Positions 1 through 9,913 are shown, counted from the first letter of the stretch. The stretch is 64,000 nt of DNA from Evansella sp. LMS18 (GCF_024362785.1 NZ_CP093301.1:1798001-1862000); one strand, 5' to 3'. The notes: a model not told the origin generated them from the letters alone. A program made the numbers and translations.

Positions 1-669
1 CAAATCCCATCGCAGAATAATCTGCGCAGGCGTTTTCCCGTATTTCTCGCTTAATTCTTCAAGAAGGGGATGATCAAACATTCTGCCTCTTGTCAAAGGG
101 CTCCAGGCCTCCAGCTGAATGCCTTTTTCTGTACAGTATTTATGGAGCTGTTCCTGTACCAGAAGCGGGTGGTATTCCACCTGGTTTACAGCGGGTACTA
201 TTTCAGCATCTTCAAGAAGTTCTTCCAGATGATGAATCAGAAAGTTACTTACACCTATGGCCCGTACCTTGCCATCCTTATAAAGTTTCTCAAGGGCCTG
301 CCATGTTTCTTTAAATTTCCCAGTGACCGGCCAGTGGATGAGATACAAATCTAGTGTCTCGAGTCCAAGGCTTTGGCGGCTTTTTTCAAAAGCACGTAAT
401 GTTTCCTCATACCCGTGGTCATCATTCCATACTTTTGTCGTGACAAAAATCTCTTCTCTCGGGATACCGGATTCTCTTATTGCTTCTCCCACTCCTTGTT
501 CATTCATATAAAACGCCGCGGTATCAATACTTCGGTAGCCTGCTTTCAAAGCTTCTTTCACAGCCGTTTTGACTTCTTCCCCATCTTCCGCTTTGTATAC
601 TCCCAGGCCAAGCCAGGGCATTTCAATTCCGTTATTTAATTTCACTTTCGAATCTATAGTCAGTTTCAC
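1..669 (-). CDS. Aldo/keto reductase (C-terminus beyond window)
   Basis: NAD(P)H-dependent reduction of aldehydes and ketones in the cytosol, inferred from the fold. The visible 223 residues cover most of a (beta/alpha)8 aldo/keto reductase of about 275 residues. The catalytic tetrad is in place: Asp49 and Tyr54 (DTAAFY), Lys79 (TTKVW) and His112 (LIHWP). The GVSNF motif follows further on. The start is a GTG at 669; the nearest upstream ATG is followed at once by a stop, and GGGAGG lies about 10 nt before the GTG. The gene runs off the left edge. It follows ung by about 40 bp in the same direction and may be read with it. The natural substrate cannot be told from sequence; Bacillus YvgN/YtbE-type glyoxal reductases are the closest known relatives in style. 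Confidence 0.9.
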   Translation of the reverse strand, partial: MKLTIDSKVKLNNGIEMPWLGLGVYKAEDGEEVKTAVKEALKAGYRSIDTAAFYMNEQGVGEAIRESGIPREEIFVTTKVWNDDHGYEETLRAFEKSRQSLGLETLDLYLIHWPVTGKFKETWQALEKLYKDGKVRAIGVSNFLIHHLEELLEDAEIVPAVNQVEYHPLLVQEQLHKYCTEKGIQLEAWSPLTRGRMFDHPLLEELSEKYGKTPAQIILRWDL

Positions 670-710
670 TGGTTACATTCCTCCCACAGTTTTGCTGATA
701 ATTATTTGTC

Positions 711-1397
711 TTAGAGACTGTCTGTTTTAACCGGAAGTTCCCAGTCAATCTCTTTTGAACCTGCCTCTTTCAAAAACTTATTTGTTTTTGAAAATGGCCT
801 GCTGCCGAAGAAGCCTCTTCTTGCGGAAAAGGGACTCGGATGAGGAGAACGGATAATAAAATGATGGCTGTTAGTAATCAGCTCTTCTTTCTCCTGGGCG
901 TGTTTCCCCCATAATATAAAGACTACGGGCTCCTCACGCCCATTAAGCTTTTCGATAACCTTATTTGTGAACCTCTCCCAGCCTCTTCCTTTATGGGAAG
1001 CGGCATGTCCCTTCTCCACTGTTAATACAGTGTTGAGAAGAAGCACCCCTTCTTCGGCCCACTTCTGGAGATATCCATGCTCAGGGATGGGGTGCCCAAG
1101 ATCTTCATTAAGCTCTTTGTATATGTTTTTCAGGGAAGGGGGGACTTTGACACCTGGCTGCACAGAAAAGCTTAATCCATGCGCCTGGCCTGGCCCGTGA
1201 TATGGATCCTGCCCGAGGATGACCACTTTTGTATTTTTGTAAGACGTTGTTTGCAATGCATTAAAAATATTATGCATGTCCGGATATACGGTTTTTTCAT
1301 TATACTCTATTTTCAAAAATTCCCGGAGTGCTTTGTAATAAGGCTTTTCGAATTCCTCACTCAAATGTTCCTCCCAGTCGTTCGATAACTTAGCCAT
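711..1397 (-). CDS. ung: Uracil-DNA glycosylase
   Basis: Removes uracil from DNA to start base-excision repair after cytosine deamination or dUMP incorporation. The 228-residue product has the usual length for family 1 UDG. The water-activating loop GQDPYHG is at residues 62-68, with Asp64 as catalytic base, and the leucine-intercalation loop HPSP is at 186-189. The ATG start is preceded by GGAGGG at good spacing. The gene reads toward the aldo/keto reductase about 40 bp downstream. Nothing in the sequence suggests a defect. The identification is secure. Confidence 0.97.
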   Translation of the reverse strand: MAKLSNDWEEHLSEEFEKPYYKALREFLKIEYNEKTVYPDMHNIFNALQTTSYKNTKVVILGQDPYHGPGQAHGLSFSVQPGVKVPPSLKNIYKELNEDLGHPIPEHGYLQKWAEEGVLLLNTVLTVEKGHAASHKGRGWERFTNKVIEKLNGREEPVVFILWGKHAQEKEELITNSHHFIIRSPHPSPFSARRGFFGSRPFSKTNKFLKEAGSKEIDWELPVKTDSL

Positions 1398-1770
1398 TTA
1401 CTTTGTCCCTCCAGTCAGCTTAATCTTCAGAATGGATATAGCTCTAAGACGTTTTCCCTTCTCAGAAGCAACCCAATCCCTCTTTCTTTCGCATGCTATT
1501 ATCATAACATACAGAATTTTTTAAATAAAAATAGACCCACTCCGGAGAATAGGGTCTTAATTATCTTTAGTTTTGTTTACTCTCTCTGAGGTTGAAATAA
1601 TTGTCTTTAGCGTGTCTTTAACCACTTAGTCTGCGGGTAATACCCTATCCTCAGGCCACGAATCACTCGCTTTCGTTACCTCAACCCCTGCCAACTCCTC
1701 GCTCAGGGAACGAAGCACTCTCCTGCGGTACATAGAATTCCTGATGTACTGGTGATTCAGCTTGATTCAC
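1398..1770. other. Intergenic region between ung and the chemoreceptor gene
   Basis: About 370 bp with no convincing gene. It holds the chemoreceptor terminator (1533-1557). A GC-richer stretch at 1626-1760 contains an open frame of 35 codons on the minus strand (1626-1733), starting MYRRRVLRSL, and a short inverted repeat GTACAT...ATGTAC at 1729-1751. Composition and arginine-rich translation resemble repeat-derived intergenic sequence more than a gene. Confidence 0.5.
1533..1557 (-). terminator. Rho-independent terminator after the chemoreceptor gene
   Basis: On the minus strand, AGACCC and GGGTCT form a stem around a 13-nt loop containing CTCCGGAG, followed by TATTTTTATTT. It lies 214 bp past the chemoreceptor stop and before ung. 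Confidence 0.6.
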
Positions 1771-3768
1771 CTACACTTTAAATCTATTTGCCCGTTCTTC
1801 CAGTTCTGAACTTAACTCATTCAGGCTTTCCGCCGATTTCCCTACTAAATTAAGTGCGGTTACCTGTTCGGTTGCGGAAGCTGACACTTCTTCTATAGCA
1901 GCTGCAGACTCTTCTGCCACTGTTGAGATATTCTCCATGAAGTCCATCATTTGTTCCTTCTGCTCATTAACTTTTTTCAGGTCTCCGGTAATATCAGCAA
2001 TAGAATCACTCATCTTCTGAATGTGCTCGACAATGGAGACAAACGAATTTTGTGTGTCCTTTACCGCCTCTTCCTGCTCTCCGCTGAGCGTATACGCCCC
2101 CTGCATAGAACCGGCTACCCTTTCTGTCTCATTCTGCACATCAGAGATTGTCTTTCTGATCTTGCCTGCCGCTTCCATAGACTGCTCAGCAAGCTTTCTT
2201 ACTTCTGCAGCAACTACTGCAAAACCTAGGCCATGTTCCCCTGCACGGGCTGCCTCAATGCTTGCGTTCAGTGCCAGGAGATTCGTCTGGTCAGCAAATT
2301 CAGAAATTGTATTAATGACTACATTTATTTCATCTACTTTACTTGTAAGCTGGTTTATAGCATTATTCACCTGGTTAAATACATTGTGGGTTTCTTTTGT
2401 GCGCTGGTCGAGAAGAGACATTTTTTCAATGCCTGTCTCACTTACCTGCTTCACTTCGCCAGAAAGAATATTTAACTCATTTGTTTTTCTCCCTGCCTCG
2501 CTCACTGTTTCCGAGAGCCCGCGCATTTGATTGCTCGTCTCTTCTATTTCCTCTGTCTGCCTGACAGCTCCTGCGGCTACTTCATTTACAGCACCGGCAA
2601 TTCCATCGCTGGCGGCAAGAGTTTCTTCCGAGACAGCACTTAAGTCCTCTGACATTCGCCTGCTTTCATTGACAGAAGACTGTATAGAAGCGATGAGCCC
2701 CTTTAACTGATTACTCGTATCATTAACGGAAGCCGTCAGCTGGGCTATTTCATCTTTCCCTTTTATCTCCGCCTGTTCTGTAAAGTCTCCGGCTGCCATC
2801 CTCTTTAACTGGCCATTCAGCATCCTTACAGGCCTGGCGATCCTGTTAGCAGCAATGTAGGAAGCGGCTGCGGCTAATAAAATGGCAGCAGCAGTAACGA
2901 TGAGAATAATATTTCTTATTTCTGTAAGCTGGGAATATAACTCACTATTTTTATATACTGTCAGGAGCTTCCAGTTAAGCCCTTCTACAGATGAGTAATA
3001 AATGGTTTGATCTGTTTCCCTGTCTGCTACAGAACCAGCTGCCGAACCAGACTGAAAGATATCATTGATATACCCCTCGCCTGCCTCAGATCCAAGCATT
3101 TCATCATCTGGGTGAACAATGATTGATCCTTCGCTGTTGAGGAGAACAAGCTCCCCCCCATAACCAAGCTCGATTCCGCTGAGAGTTTCGGTAAGGTCGT
3201 TCAGAAGAATATCCATACCCATTACACCTGCAAGCCTGCCATCGGCGTAGACTGCCTTTGCGCCGGTGATTGTCAGCTCTCCAGTGTTAACATCAAGATA
3301 CGGGTCGGTCCAGATAATCCTCCCTTCATTTCCTGCTGCATTCTCATACCAGGGTCTTGTCCGAGGATCAAAATCCTCAGGCAAATCTATGACAGGAGCT
3401 GAAACGAGTTCTCCTGAAGAAGTGCCAATATACATCAGCTGAACATCTTCTTCCAGTTCCATAAAATTCTCGTAAGCCTGTGAAATGTCGCTCCACATAA
3501 ACTCCGTTTCAGAAAGATTCTGGTTATCATTCAGCAAGTATCTTTCAGTTCTTTCGTCCTCAGCCATTAATTCGACCGTATTTTGAAACTTATCGAAATA
3601 AGAGTGGATATAGCGGTTCACCTCATTAACAGATGATTCCGCACTCCCATCAACGGAGCGTTCCACCGTATCACTTAGCTGAATAATAATAACTACAGAA
3701 GCAAGCAGCATTGTTAAAATTACTAACCCGCAGGCAAAGACTGTCAACTTTCCTCTAATCGTTCTCAT
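1771..3768 (-). CDS. Methyl-accepting chemotaxis protein with Cache sensor
   Basis: Membrane chemoreceptor that senses an extracellular ligand and controls CheA. The order is: N-terminal membrane helix (about residues 5-30); extracellular double-Cache-like domain with a [11 protein letters not shown] motif typical of Cache_1; second membrane helix (about 285-305); HAMP; and a long coiled-coil signalling domain with the conserved hairpin tip [20 protein letters not shown]. There are many Glu/Gln/Ala-rich stretches, as expected for methylation helices, and no C-terminal CheR-docking pentapeptide. The start chosen is the ATG at 3768. An upstream in-frame TTG overlaps the AAGGAG ribosome-binding site and cannot be the start. 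No other chemotaxis genes are nearby. The ligand is unknown; Cache receptors of this type often bind amino acids or carboxylates. Confidence 0.95.
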   Translation of the reverse strand: MRTIRGKLTVFACGLVILTMLLASVVIIIQLSDTVERSVDGSAESSVNEVNRYIHSYFDKFQNTVELMAEDERTERYLLNDNQNLSETEFMWSDISQAYENFMELEEDVQLMYIGTSSGELVSAPVIDLPEDFDPRTRPWYENAAGNEGRIIWTDPYLDVNTGELTITGAKAVYADGRLAGVMGMDILLNDLTETLSGIELGYGGELVLLNSEGSIIVHPDDEMLGSEAGEGYINDIFQSGSAAGSVADRETDQTIYYSSVEGLNWKLLTVYKNSELYSQLTEIRNIILIVTAAAILLAAAASYIAANRIARPVRMLNGQLKRMAAGDFTEQAEIKGKDEIAQLTASVNDTSNQLKGLIASIQSSVNESRRMSEDLSAVSEETLAASDGIAGAVNEVAAGAVRQTEEIEETSNQMRGLSETVSEAGRKTNELNILSGEVKQVSETGIEKMSLLDQRTKETHNVFNQVNNAINQLTSKVDEINVVINTISEFADQTNLLALNASIEAARAGEHGLGFAVVAAEVRKLAEQSMEAAGKIRKTISDVQNETERVAGSMQGAYTLSGEQEEAVKDTQNSFVSIVEHIQKMSDSIADITGDLKKVNEQKEQMMDFMENISTVAEESAAAIEEVSASATEQVTALNLVGKSAESLNELSSELEERANRFKV

Positions 3769-4009
3769 ATAACCGGTCTCCTTCAATTTTTATCGCAACA
3801 TACTATAGTCCTGTTACTTATGTCTTAATTATGTAAGACTTTCACCAAATCCTCAACAAAAAGTCAGAAATTTCCCATCTTTATTACCAATTATATAAAT
3901 TAGTCCCGGTCTCGTTTCTTCATAAACCGGAGATAAAGACAAACAGCTGTATTTTTAGTAAGATGAGGAGGACAATAAATTTACAGGTTGTCTTCAGGAG
4001 GGAATTGCT

Positions 4010-4360
4010 TTGAGACCGATAGATCCGCAAAAATTGCAGGAAACAATAACAAACCTGGCAGGAAAGAAACTTTATATCCACTTGGAAACAACAAACGGCG
4101 CTTATGCTACCCATAAAGACCAGTCATTTTTTTCAGCGGGAGCCTTTTTAAGGAATGCCCAGTTTTCTTTTATACACGGAAAGATTAAGGGAGACGGTCC
4201 TTATCGGGTAGGGCTTGAAACAGATATTGGCTGGCTTTATGCGGAAGGGCTGACCGACTGGGAAATTGATGAAAATGACAGAGTGTTAATTGCAGGCCAT
4301 GATCATGATGGGAAACTGGCTATTGCTCTGCAGTTAAGTGAAACGCCTTTCCCTAAGTAA
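4010..4360 (+). CDS. yojF: YojF-like DUF1806 protein
   Basis: A 116-residue cytosolic protein of the DUF1806 (YojF) family. In Bacillus this gene stands directly before yojG/bshB2, exactly as here with a 58-bp gap, so a role linked to bacillithiol is suggested by context only. No catalytic motif is evident. Compact beta-rich composition with a central GPYRVGLETDIGWLYAEG segment. The start is TTG at 4010, after AGGAGGG at ideal spacing; no ATG fits. The TTG start may lower expression relative to bshB2. Confidence 0.85.
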   Translation: MRPIDPQKLQETITNLAGKKLYIHLETTNGAYATHKDQSFFSAGAFLRNAQFSFIHGKIKGDGPYRVGLETDIGWLYAEGLTDWEIDENDRVLIAGHDHDGKLAIALQLSETPFPK

Positions 4361-4418
4361 ATACACCCCATGAGCAGGACTGAAAACTTTCTCACCGAAT
4401 GAAAAAGGAAGTGATTTT

Positions 4419-5099
4419 ATGGAACGTCACGTACTAGTTATATTCCCACATCCGGATGATGAAGCATTCGGAGTTGCTGGAACAATAATCTCCCATACGG
4501 ATGCCGGGACTCCTGTGACCTATGTCTGTCTTACTCTCGGTGAAATGGGCCGTAATATGGGGAAACCTATTATTGCAAACAGGGAGACGCTTCCCGAAAT
4601 ACGTAAAAAAGAACTGGAGGAAGCGTGCAGGCATTTAGGGATTGAAGATTTACGAAGATTCGGCATGAGGGATAAGACGGTGGAATTTGCCGACCAGGAT
4701 GCGCTGGTCAGCCAGATTTATGAAGTCATCCAGGAAACTGATCCTTCATTAATTATCACTTTCTTCCCTGGATATGCTGTCCACCCTGACCATAATGCCA
4801 CTGGCGCGGCCGTTATTCAGGCTGTCCAGAGGCTGCCTGTGGAAGCGAGGCCTGTGGTGCATGCGATTGCATTTTCAGAAGGATGTGAAGACGTTCTCGG
4901 GCCGCCTGACGTCGTCCGTGATGTGAAACATGTTGCAGAGAGAAAATTCAAGGTGATCGAAGCCCACGCTTCGCAAACTTCCGGCGTAATCGAAGTTATG
5001 AAGGAGCGTTTTCTGGAGGCAGATGAAACAGTGGAGGGCTACATGCTGAAGGAGCGTTTCTGGACCTTCCCGGTGAACAGTGATAAACCTGAAAAATAA
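4419..5099 (+). CDS. bshB2: Bacillithiol biosynthesis deacetylase BshB2
   Basis: Zinc-dependent hydrolase of the LmbE/PIG-L family that deacetylates GlcNAc-malate to GlcN-malate in bacillithiol synthesis, or acts as the related bacillithiol-S-conjugate amidase. The 226-residue chain has the metal-binding HPDDE motif at 11-15 and the later HPDHNATG metal/catalytic motif. Its partner yojF stands upstream, the arrangement known from Bacillus, which favours BshB2 over BshB1. AAGGAAGTGA precedes the ATG. The gene ends at a strong terminator shared with the converging neighbour. Other bsh genes are outside the window. Confidence 0.93.
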   Translation: MERHVLVIFPHPDDEAFGVAGTIISHTDAGTPVTYVCLTLGEMGRNMGKPIIANRETLPEIRKKELEEACRHLGIEDLRRFGMRDKTVEFADQDALVSQIYEVIQETDPSLIITFFPGYAVHPDHNATGAAVIQAVQRLPVEARPVVHAIAFSEGCEDVLGPPDVVRDVKHVAERKFKVIEAHASQTSGVIEVMKERFLEADETVEGYMLKERFWTFPVNSDKPEK

Positions 5100-5143
5100 T
5101 CGGATTTCTGTAAGGGCCAGTGAGTGCCCTTTCACTGATTTAA

Positions 5144-5192
5144 AGCTAAAAAGGCGGGCTCCTGTTTTTTCAGGTTCCCGCCTTTTAGCTTA
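5144..5192. terminator. Bidirectional terminator between bshB2 and a converging gene
   Basis: AGCTAAAAAGGCGGG pairs with CCCGCCTTTTAGCT across an 18-nt loop. The T and A tracts inside the stem let it stop transcription from both sides. Confidence 0.85.
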
Positions 5193-5328
5193 ATGCCTGT
5201 TGAGAATAACACAATCTCATTTTTTATCTTCCCTTTCCCCCGTACTGCGTTACTCTTCCGTAAATCTTTGCTGACTTCTGCAGCTACAGTATTTTCGTAA
5301 TAAAAAGTCACTTACTGAATACTTTCTG

Positions 5329-5856
5329 CTATTGTTTACTGTACTGCGCCAATTTTTCAAGCTTTTCATATTTATATGGGAGAGACTCACCAGTGAGCTC
5401 TTTTAACACTGGCATCAGTTTCTTTTTGGACAGCACTGTATAAGAAAAAGTTCTGTAACGGTTCGGAAACTTTGCCGTAATTTCCACCAGCAGCCGGTCT
5501 GTCTGGGTTCTCACAATCTGGTCTGCTTCCATCACTGTTTTAATTTTCCTGAACAATGGCACAAACAGAACAAATCTGTCCGTTACGACAAGAAATCCTT
5601 TCCTTTCTTTCCGCATCCTGATGGCATCCACGATTACTTTTGGTTCCTCGCCAACCATTGCTTTCACCTTTCTTCTGACAACGAAATGAAAAACAAGGTC
5701 AAGCCCGAAAGAAAGGACAAAAGCTGCTGCCAGGCTCAAAAGCCCGTAAACCCATCCCCACTGCCATAAAAAGATCAGGCCGAAGAAACCGAATATTAAC
5801 CAGCTTAAAACATATCTGAGGTATTTTTCATGATAAGGTCTTGTTCGCTGAAGCAT
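5329..5856 (-). CDS. Membrane protein with C-terminal PH-like domain, unknown function
   Basis: A 175-residue protein that I do not recognise as a named family. Residues about 14-33 and 36-57 are two hydrophobic helices rich in Trp and Phe (FLWQWGWVYGLL), forming a membrane hairpin. The rest is a basic, beta-rich domain (about 60-160) with alternating hydrophobic pattern, as in bacterial PH-like membrane domains. AGGGGAGGTGA precedes the ATG. It stands alone, converging on bshB2 and followed upstream by the LTA-synthase-type gene. The PH-like assignment is inference from pattern only. Confidence 0.7.
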   Translation of the reverse strand: MLQRTRPYHEKYLRYVLSWLIFGFFGLIFLWQWGWVYGLLSLAAAFVLSFGLDLVFHFVVRRKVKAMVGEEPKVIVDAIRMRKERKGFLVVTDRFVLFVPLFRKIKTVMEADQIVRTQTDRLLVEITAKFPNRYRTFSYTVLSKKKLMPVLKELTGESLPYKYEKLEKLAQYSKQ

Positions 5857-6024
5857 ATTTTTTCACCTCCCCTGATTATAGTTTGTGCGTGACTGAATTA
5901 TTGAAACATTCAGCCTAATCTGAATCTACTGACATGTTTTTGTTATTTAATTAAATAGTATACCAAAGAACACAAGTTTATGAAAGTGTTTTTTTGTTTT
6001 TTTTATTATTTCTTTAAAGTAATA

Positions 6025-6055
6025 AAAGACTGCTGATCAGGATACCGACCAACAG
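6025..6055 (-). terminator. Terminator after the LTA-synthase-type gene
   Basis: Minus-strand CTGTTGGTC and GATCAGCAG form a 9-bp stem (two G-U pairs) followed by TCTTTTATTA, about 50 bp past the stop codon. Confidence 0.6.
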
Positions 6056-6106
6056 CCATAGCAAAGTGATTGCAAATTTCGTCAAGGTTCACCATTGAAT
6101 CCAGAC

Positions 6107-7951
6107 TTATCGAAACCTGAACAAGTCACCGTAAATTATTTTATCGGAATAATAGAGATCACGTTCTCCCCGGTGCATCAAGGGTATACATCTCTCTAGC
6201 GGTACTGAAGAACCGCTCTCGGCCTCCAGGCAGTTATCATTTACATAGATATACTCATCTGTAATCACTGTCCCATTCCTCAGCACCGTGAAACTGTCTC
6301 TTTCCTCAGCCAGCAGATCCCTTCCGAACATAAACTGATTTTCCGCAGGGATTCCCAGGAGATTCAATATAGTCGGCTTAACATCTATCTGGCCGGAGAC
6401 GGTATCGTACGTCTGCCCTTCCATACCCGGGATATGAATGATGAGAGGCACCCTGTTTAACTCCACTGCATCCTTAAGAGTCATATCCTTTCCAAGAAAC
6501 TCACCAAGAGCGTCATAGTGGCTTTCCGCGATTCCGTAATGATCCCCATACATAACAATCATTGTATTCTCGTAGATACCATCCTCTTTTAGCTGCTCCA
6601 CAAGAAGCTTCATAGCCTCATCCGTATAACGGACGGTGGGAAAATAACGGTTCAATATTTCACTTTCAGAATCATACTCACTAATGAAATGGTCTTCTTT
6701 GTCCAGTTCATAAGGAAAATGGTTGGTTAAAGTTAGCAGCGTAGCATAAAAAGGTTTTGGGACTGACTCAATATGTTCCATTGTCTGTTCTACAAAATCA
6801 ATATCCTTCATACCCCAGCCAACGGAATTTTCCTCATCCACCTCAAAGTCGTCGAGAGAGAAATAACGTTCGTAGCCAAGATTTTCATACATGATATCCC
6901 GGTTATAGAATGTCTCATCATTTGCGTGAAACGAAGCTGTATAATAGCCATTGCCAGCCAGAATCTCAGGAAGGGCATCGTATTCATTGTCGGCATGTGT
7001 ATGGAATACCGCCCCTCTTCCAAGGGGATAGAGGGAGTTATTTATCATGAACTCCGCATCTGATGTCTTTCCCTGCCCTGTCTGGTAATAAAAATTTTCA
7101 AAGTACAAGCTGTCTTCAATAAGCTCATTCAAGAATGGAGTAATTTCCTCTCCATCGATTGTTTCCCCAATAACAAAACTTTCGACAGATTCCAGGGAAA
7201 CTACAATCACATTCATATCCTGTGCAGCACCATAGTATTCCGGGTTCCCCGGCAAATGATGCTCCTCCAGATGAGCTTCAATATCTGCCCAGTCTTCTCT
7301 GTCCGCAAAAACTGTCTGTGTGCTTGTCTGAGTATGGACGTAGGCATCATAAAGGTAAAAATTGTAGAGCCCCATGCTTTGTACAAGGTGGTCTCTGTTG
7401 AAGGAGTGTGTCCGGGTTTCCGAGCTGGTGTTACCCGGCTGAAAAACACTGATAATCATTAATACCACAACAGCACCCATTCCAAACACCTTTTTTGAGT
7501 GTGCAAAATGGACCCTGGCCAGAGTTAAGCTTTCCGGAGTTTTCCACGCCAGTACCGCCAGAACGGCCAGATCTGTAAAGAAAAATATGTCATACCAGTA
7601 AATCAGCTGGACGATGCTTGTGCTCAAATCACCCATATTCGCGCTCATCACGAGCATTGGCAGCGTTATAATATCACTGAATTCACGGAAATACACTGAA
7701 TTGGCATACAGGACACCTGTTAAGATTGCACTTACGATAATATAGTATCTCTTCTGAACCTTAGGTGTGAACAGCAATCCTAAGGAAAATACAACAGCAA
7801 GGAAAACAAACGGATTGATTACAAAAATAGCGGTCTGCATGAACCCGCTGTGGCTGATATTAAAGGTTAAGCCGGAGACCACAATGGTTTTTAACCACAT
7901 AAGGAACAAGGCCAGCAGCATAAATTTGTGGTTTTTAATAAAAGCTTTCAT
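6107..7951 (-). CDS. LTA synthase family protein (extracellular phosphoglycerol transferase)
   Basis: Membrane enzyme that transfers glycerol phosphate from phosphatidylglycerol to build or prime lipoteichoic acid. The 614 residues comprise about five N-terminal membrane helices (residues 8-170) and an extracellular sulfatase-fold domain. Residues matching the S. aureus LtaS active site are visible: Glu254 in SLESVESF, nucleophile Thr296 in GQGKTSDAE, and the GDHYG metal/catalytic motif near the C-terminal third. LtaS proteins are about 610-650 residues, so it is full length. Bacillus has four paralogs (LtaS, YfnI, YqgS, YvgJ); which one this matches cannot be settled here. It is monocistronic with a long upstream region that holds a palindromic repeat. 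Confidence 0.92.
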   Translation of the reverse strand: MKAFIKNHKFMLLALFLMWLKTIVVSGLTFNISHSGFMQTAIFVINPFVFLAVVFSLGLLFTPKVQKRYYIIVSAILTGVLYANSVYFREFSDIITLPMLVMSANMGDLSTSIVQLIYWYDIFFFTDLAVLAVLAWKTPESLTLARVHFAHSKKVFGMGAVVVLMIISVFQPGNTSSETRTHSFNRDHLVQSMGLYNFYLYDAYVHTQTSTQTVFADREDWADIEAHLEEHHLPGNPEYYGAAQDMNVIVVSLESVESFVIGETIDGEEITPFLNELIEDSLYFENFYYQTGQGKTSDAEFMINNSLYPLGRGAVFHTHADNEYDALPEILAGNGYYTASFHANDETFYNRDIMYENLGYERYFSLDDFEVDEENSVGWGMKDIDFVEQTMEHIESVPKPFYATLLTLTNHFPYELDKEDHFISEYDSESEILNRYFPTVRYTDEAMKLLVEQLKEDGIYENTMIVMYGDHYGIAESHYDALGEFLGKDMTLKDAVELNRVPLIIHIPGMEGQTYDTVSGQIDVKPTILNLLGIPAENQFMFGRDLLAEERDSFTVLRNGTVITDEYIYVNDNCLEAESGSSVPLERCIPLMHRGERDLYYSDKIIYGDLFRFR

Positions 7952-8271
7952 GGTTCCGCCGTCCTTTCATTTTTTATAAAAACTCTATTTAAAACTCTCC
8001 TGGTTTCATTCGAAACTGTTAATAAACGAATTCCATTTTACTGGAAGTGCTATTTATTTATTGTATTTAAAAAGACGTAATAAAAGCAATAAATGTTTCA
8101 AATTTACAAAGTTTTCTATATTGCGGACAAGCTGGTTCGTATAGTACTCCTTTACCCGCTCCACCAGGGAATATTCTTATTTAATTCGCGTACCCGATAT
8201 CTGATGGCACAATAAAACTGCCAGATTGCTATTTTGGTGCATACCAGCCGCACTATGCCTATATTATTAAT

Positions 8272-8447
8272 ACGAACATTATCTCAAAATGTTGCTTTGT
8301 TGTTCGATTTACGTTTCAGACGGACGCGTTCTGCGGGCACGGCTTCAACTAATTTTTGACGGCTGAATGCCGTCAAAAATTAGTTGAAGCTCATGCTTTT
8401 CCCGCCAGAGTCGCCGTCTTACGCTGCAATCGAAAAGTAATGTTCGT
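8272..8447. repeat. Nested palindromic intergenic repeat, copy 1 (176 bp)
   Basis: Bounded by a perfect 10-bp inverted repeat, ACGAACATTA (8272-8281) and TAATGTTCGT (8438-8447). Inside are imperfect arms around CAGACGGAC and GTCGCCGTCTTACG, and at the centre a perfect 22-bp inverted repeat (8342-8363 with 8369-8390) around TGAAT. A further CTATGCCT/AGGCATAG pair flanks it (8253-8260, 8456-8463). Related copies lie at 16033-16213 and 50888-51057. It fills much of the 680-bp gap between the LTA-synthase gene and ampS; the rest of that gap is AT-rich with no gene seen. No coding capacity. Confidence 0.85.
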
Positions 8448-8631
8448 ATTTTTTCAGGCATAGTCTATTTTGAAATTCATTCAAGTGTATATCTGTTTTT
8501 AGGGTGGGCAGAACAAGTAAAGCGGAGAACTGGGCAGAATAAGCCACGTTCATAACGTTCCGTGAAGTTTCCTAAATGTTCAGGAAGCTGGTACAATAAA
8601 TGCGATAATGAAACAGAAAAGGGTGATATTA

Positions 8632-9864
8632 ATGAGTAATCTACAGGAAAAAATCGAAAAGTACGCCGAACTGGCAGTCAAGATCGGTGTTAATATCCAG
8701 GAAGGACAAACACTCGTAATAAACGCTCCTGTTACCTCTGCTGACTTTGTACGCAGAGTGGCTGACAAAGCTTATGAAGCAGGCGCTAAAAACGTCCATG
8801 TGGAATGGAATGACGATGGACTTACACGCCTTAAATATGACAAGGCTCCATTTGAAGCTTTTACTGAATATCCTGAGTGGAAAGCGAAAGGTTTTGAAGA
8901 GATGGCGGAAAACGGCGCCGCCTTCATGACGATCAAGTCTACTGACCCGGATTTACTCAAGGGAGTGGAAGGGAAGAGGATTGCTGCCGCCAATAAAGCT
9001 GCAGGCCAGGCAATGGATAAATTCCGCAGTTACATACAGTCAGATAAGGTGAGCTGGTTAGTGGTTTCCACCCCTTCCCCATCCTGGGCAGCGAAAGTAT
9101 TCCCTGATGCCTCTGAAGAGGAGCAAGAAGAAAAACTATGGGAAGCCATGTTTGAAGCAGTCCGTGTTAACACAGCAGACCCGGTCGCGGCTTGGAAAGA
9201 GCATGATCAGAACCTTCAGAACAAAGCTAAAACACTTAACGGAAAAAATTACAAGGAGCTCCATTTCAAAGGTTCGGGAACTGACCTGAAAATTGAACTT
9301 CCCGATGGCCATGTGTGGGTAGGCGGCGGCGGTCCTAACCAGGATGGCGTCCACTTCGTAGCAAACATGCCTACCGAGGAAGTTTTCACTGCACCGAAGA
9401 AAGATGGCGTAAATGGAAAAGTATCCAATACAAAACCACTAAACTACGGCGGCAATACAATCGACGGATTCACGCTTACTTTCGAAAACGGAAAAGTAGT
9501 GGATTTCTCTGCTGAAACCGGAGAGGAAACACTGGAGCACCTCCTTAACACTGACGAAGGAGCTCGGTTCCTTGGGGAGGTAGCCCTTGTTCCTCACAGT
9601 TCACCGATTTCCCAGTCAGGAATCTTGTTTTATAATACGCTTTATGACGAAAATGCTTCCAATCATATCGCACTGGGGAGCGCCTACTCCACCTGTGTCA
9701 AGGACGGCGCGAATATGTCCAAAGACGAGCTGGAGCAGCACGGCCTGAATACAAGTATCACTCATGTGGACTTTATGATTGGTTCCGGCGAGATGGATAT
9801 CGACGGCGTCAAGGAAGATGGCAGTTCAGAGCCGGTCTTCCGCAAAGGGGAATGGGCGTTTTAA
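8632..9864 (+). CDS. ampS: M29 family metallo-aminopeptidase (AmpS-like)
   Basis: Cytosolic dimetal aminopeptidase that trims N-terminal residues from peptides. The product is 410 residues, the typical length of the AmpS/AmpII/aminopeptidase T family. Features include the N-terminal KIGVNIQEGQTLVINAPV segment, a central GSGTDLKIELPDGHVW stretch, metal-binding acids around NMPTEEVFTAP, and C-terminal HNDFMIGS-like motif HVDFMIGSGEMDIDG. The start is the ATG at 8632, which has AGGGTGA before it; an in-frame ATG 8 codons upstream has no ribosome-binding site. It is followed by a strong terminator, so it is monocistronic. Confidence 0.93.
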   Translation: MSNLQEKIEKYAELAVKIGVNIQEGQTLVINAPVTSADFVRRVADKAYEAGAKNVHVEWNDDGLTRLKYDKAPFEAFTEYPEWKAKGFEEMAENGAAFMTIKSTDPDLLKGVEGKRIAAANKAAGQAMDKFRSYIQSDKVSWLVVSTPSPSWAAKVFPDASEEEQEEKLWEAMFEAVRVNTADPVAAWKEHDQNLQNKAKTLNGKNYKELHFKGSGTDLKIELPDGHVWVGGGGPNQDGVHFVANMPTEEVFTAPKKDGVNGKVSNTKPLNYGGNTIDGFTLTFENGKVVDFSAETGEETLEHLLNTDEGARFLGEVALVPHSSPISQSGILFYNTLYDENASNHIALGSAYSTCVKDGANMSKDELEQHGLNTSITHVDFMIGSGEMDIDGVKEDGSSEPVFRKGEWAF

Positions 9865-9868
9865 ACTC

Positions 9869-9913
9869 AAAGGCTGTTTTAACGGGGGTCTCCCGGGAAA
9901 ACAGCCTTTTTTA
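9869..9913 (+). terminator. Terminator after ampS
   Basis: AAAGGCTGTTTT pairs with AAAACAGCCTTT around a GGGGTCTCCCG loop, followed by a run of T. Confidence 0.85.

Noticed and set aside
8272-8447. Rho-independent terminator reading of the palindromic repeat
   Set aside because: It lies over 300 bp upstream of the minus-strand LTA-synthase gene and ahead of ampS, so it ends no gene; it recurs with conserved arms at two other gaps.
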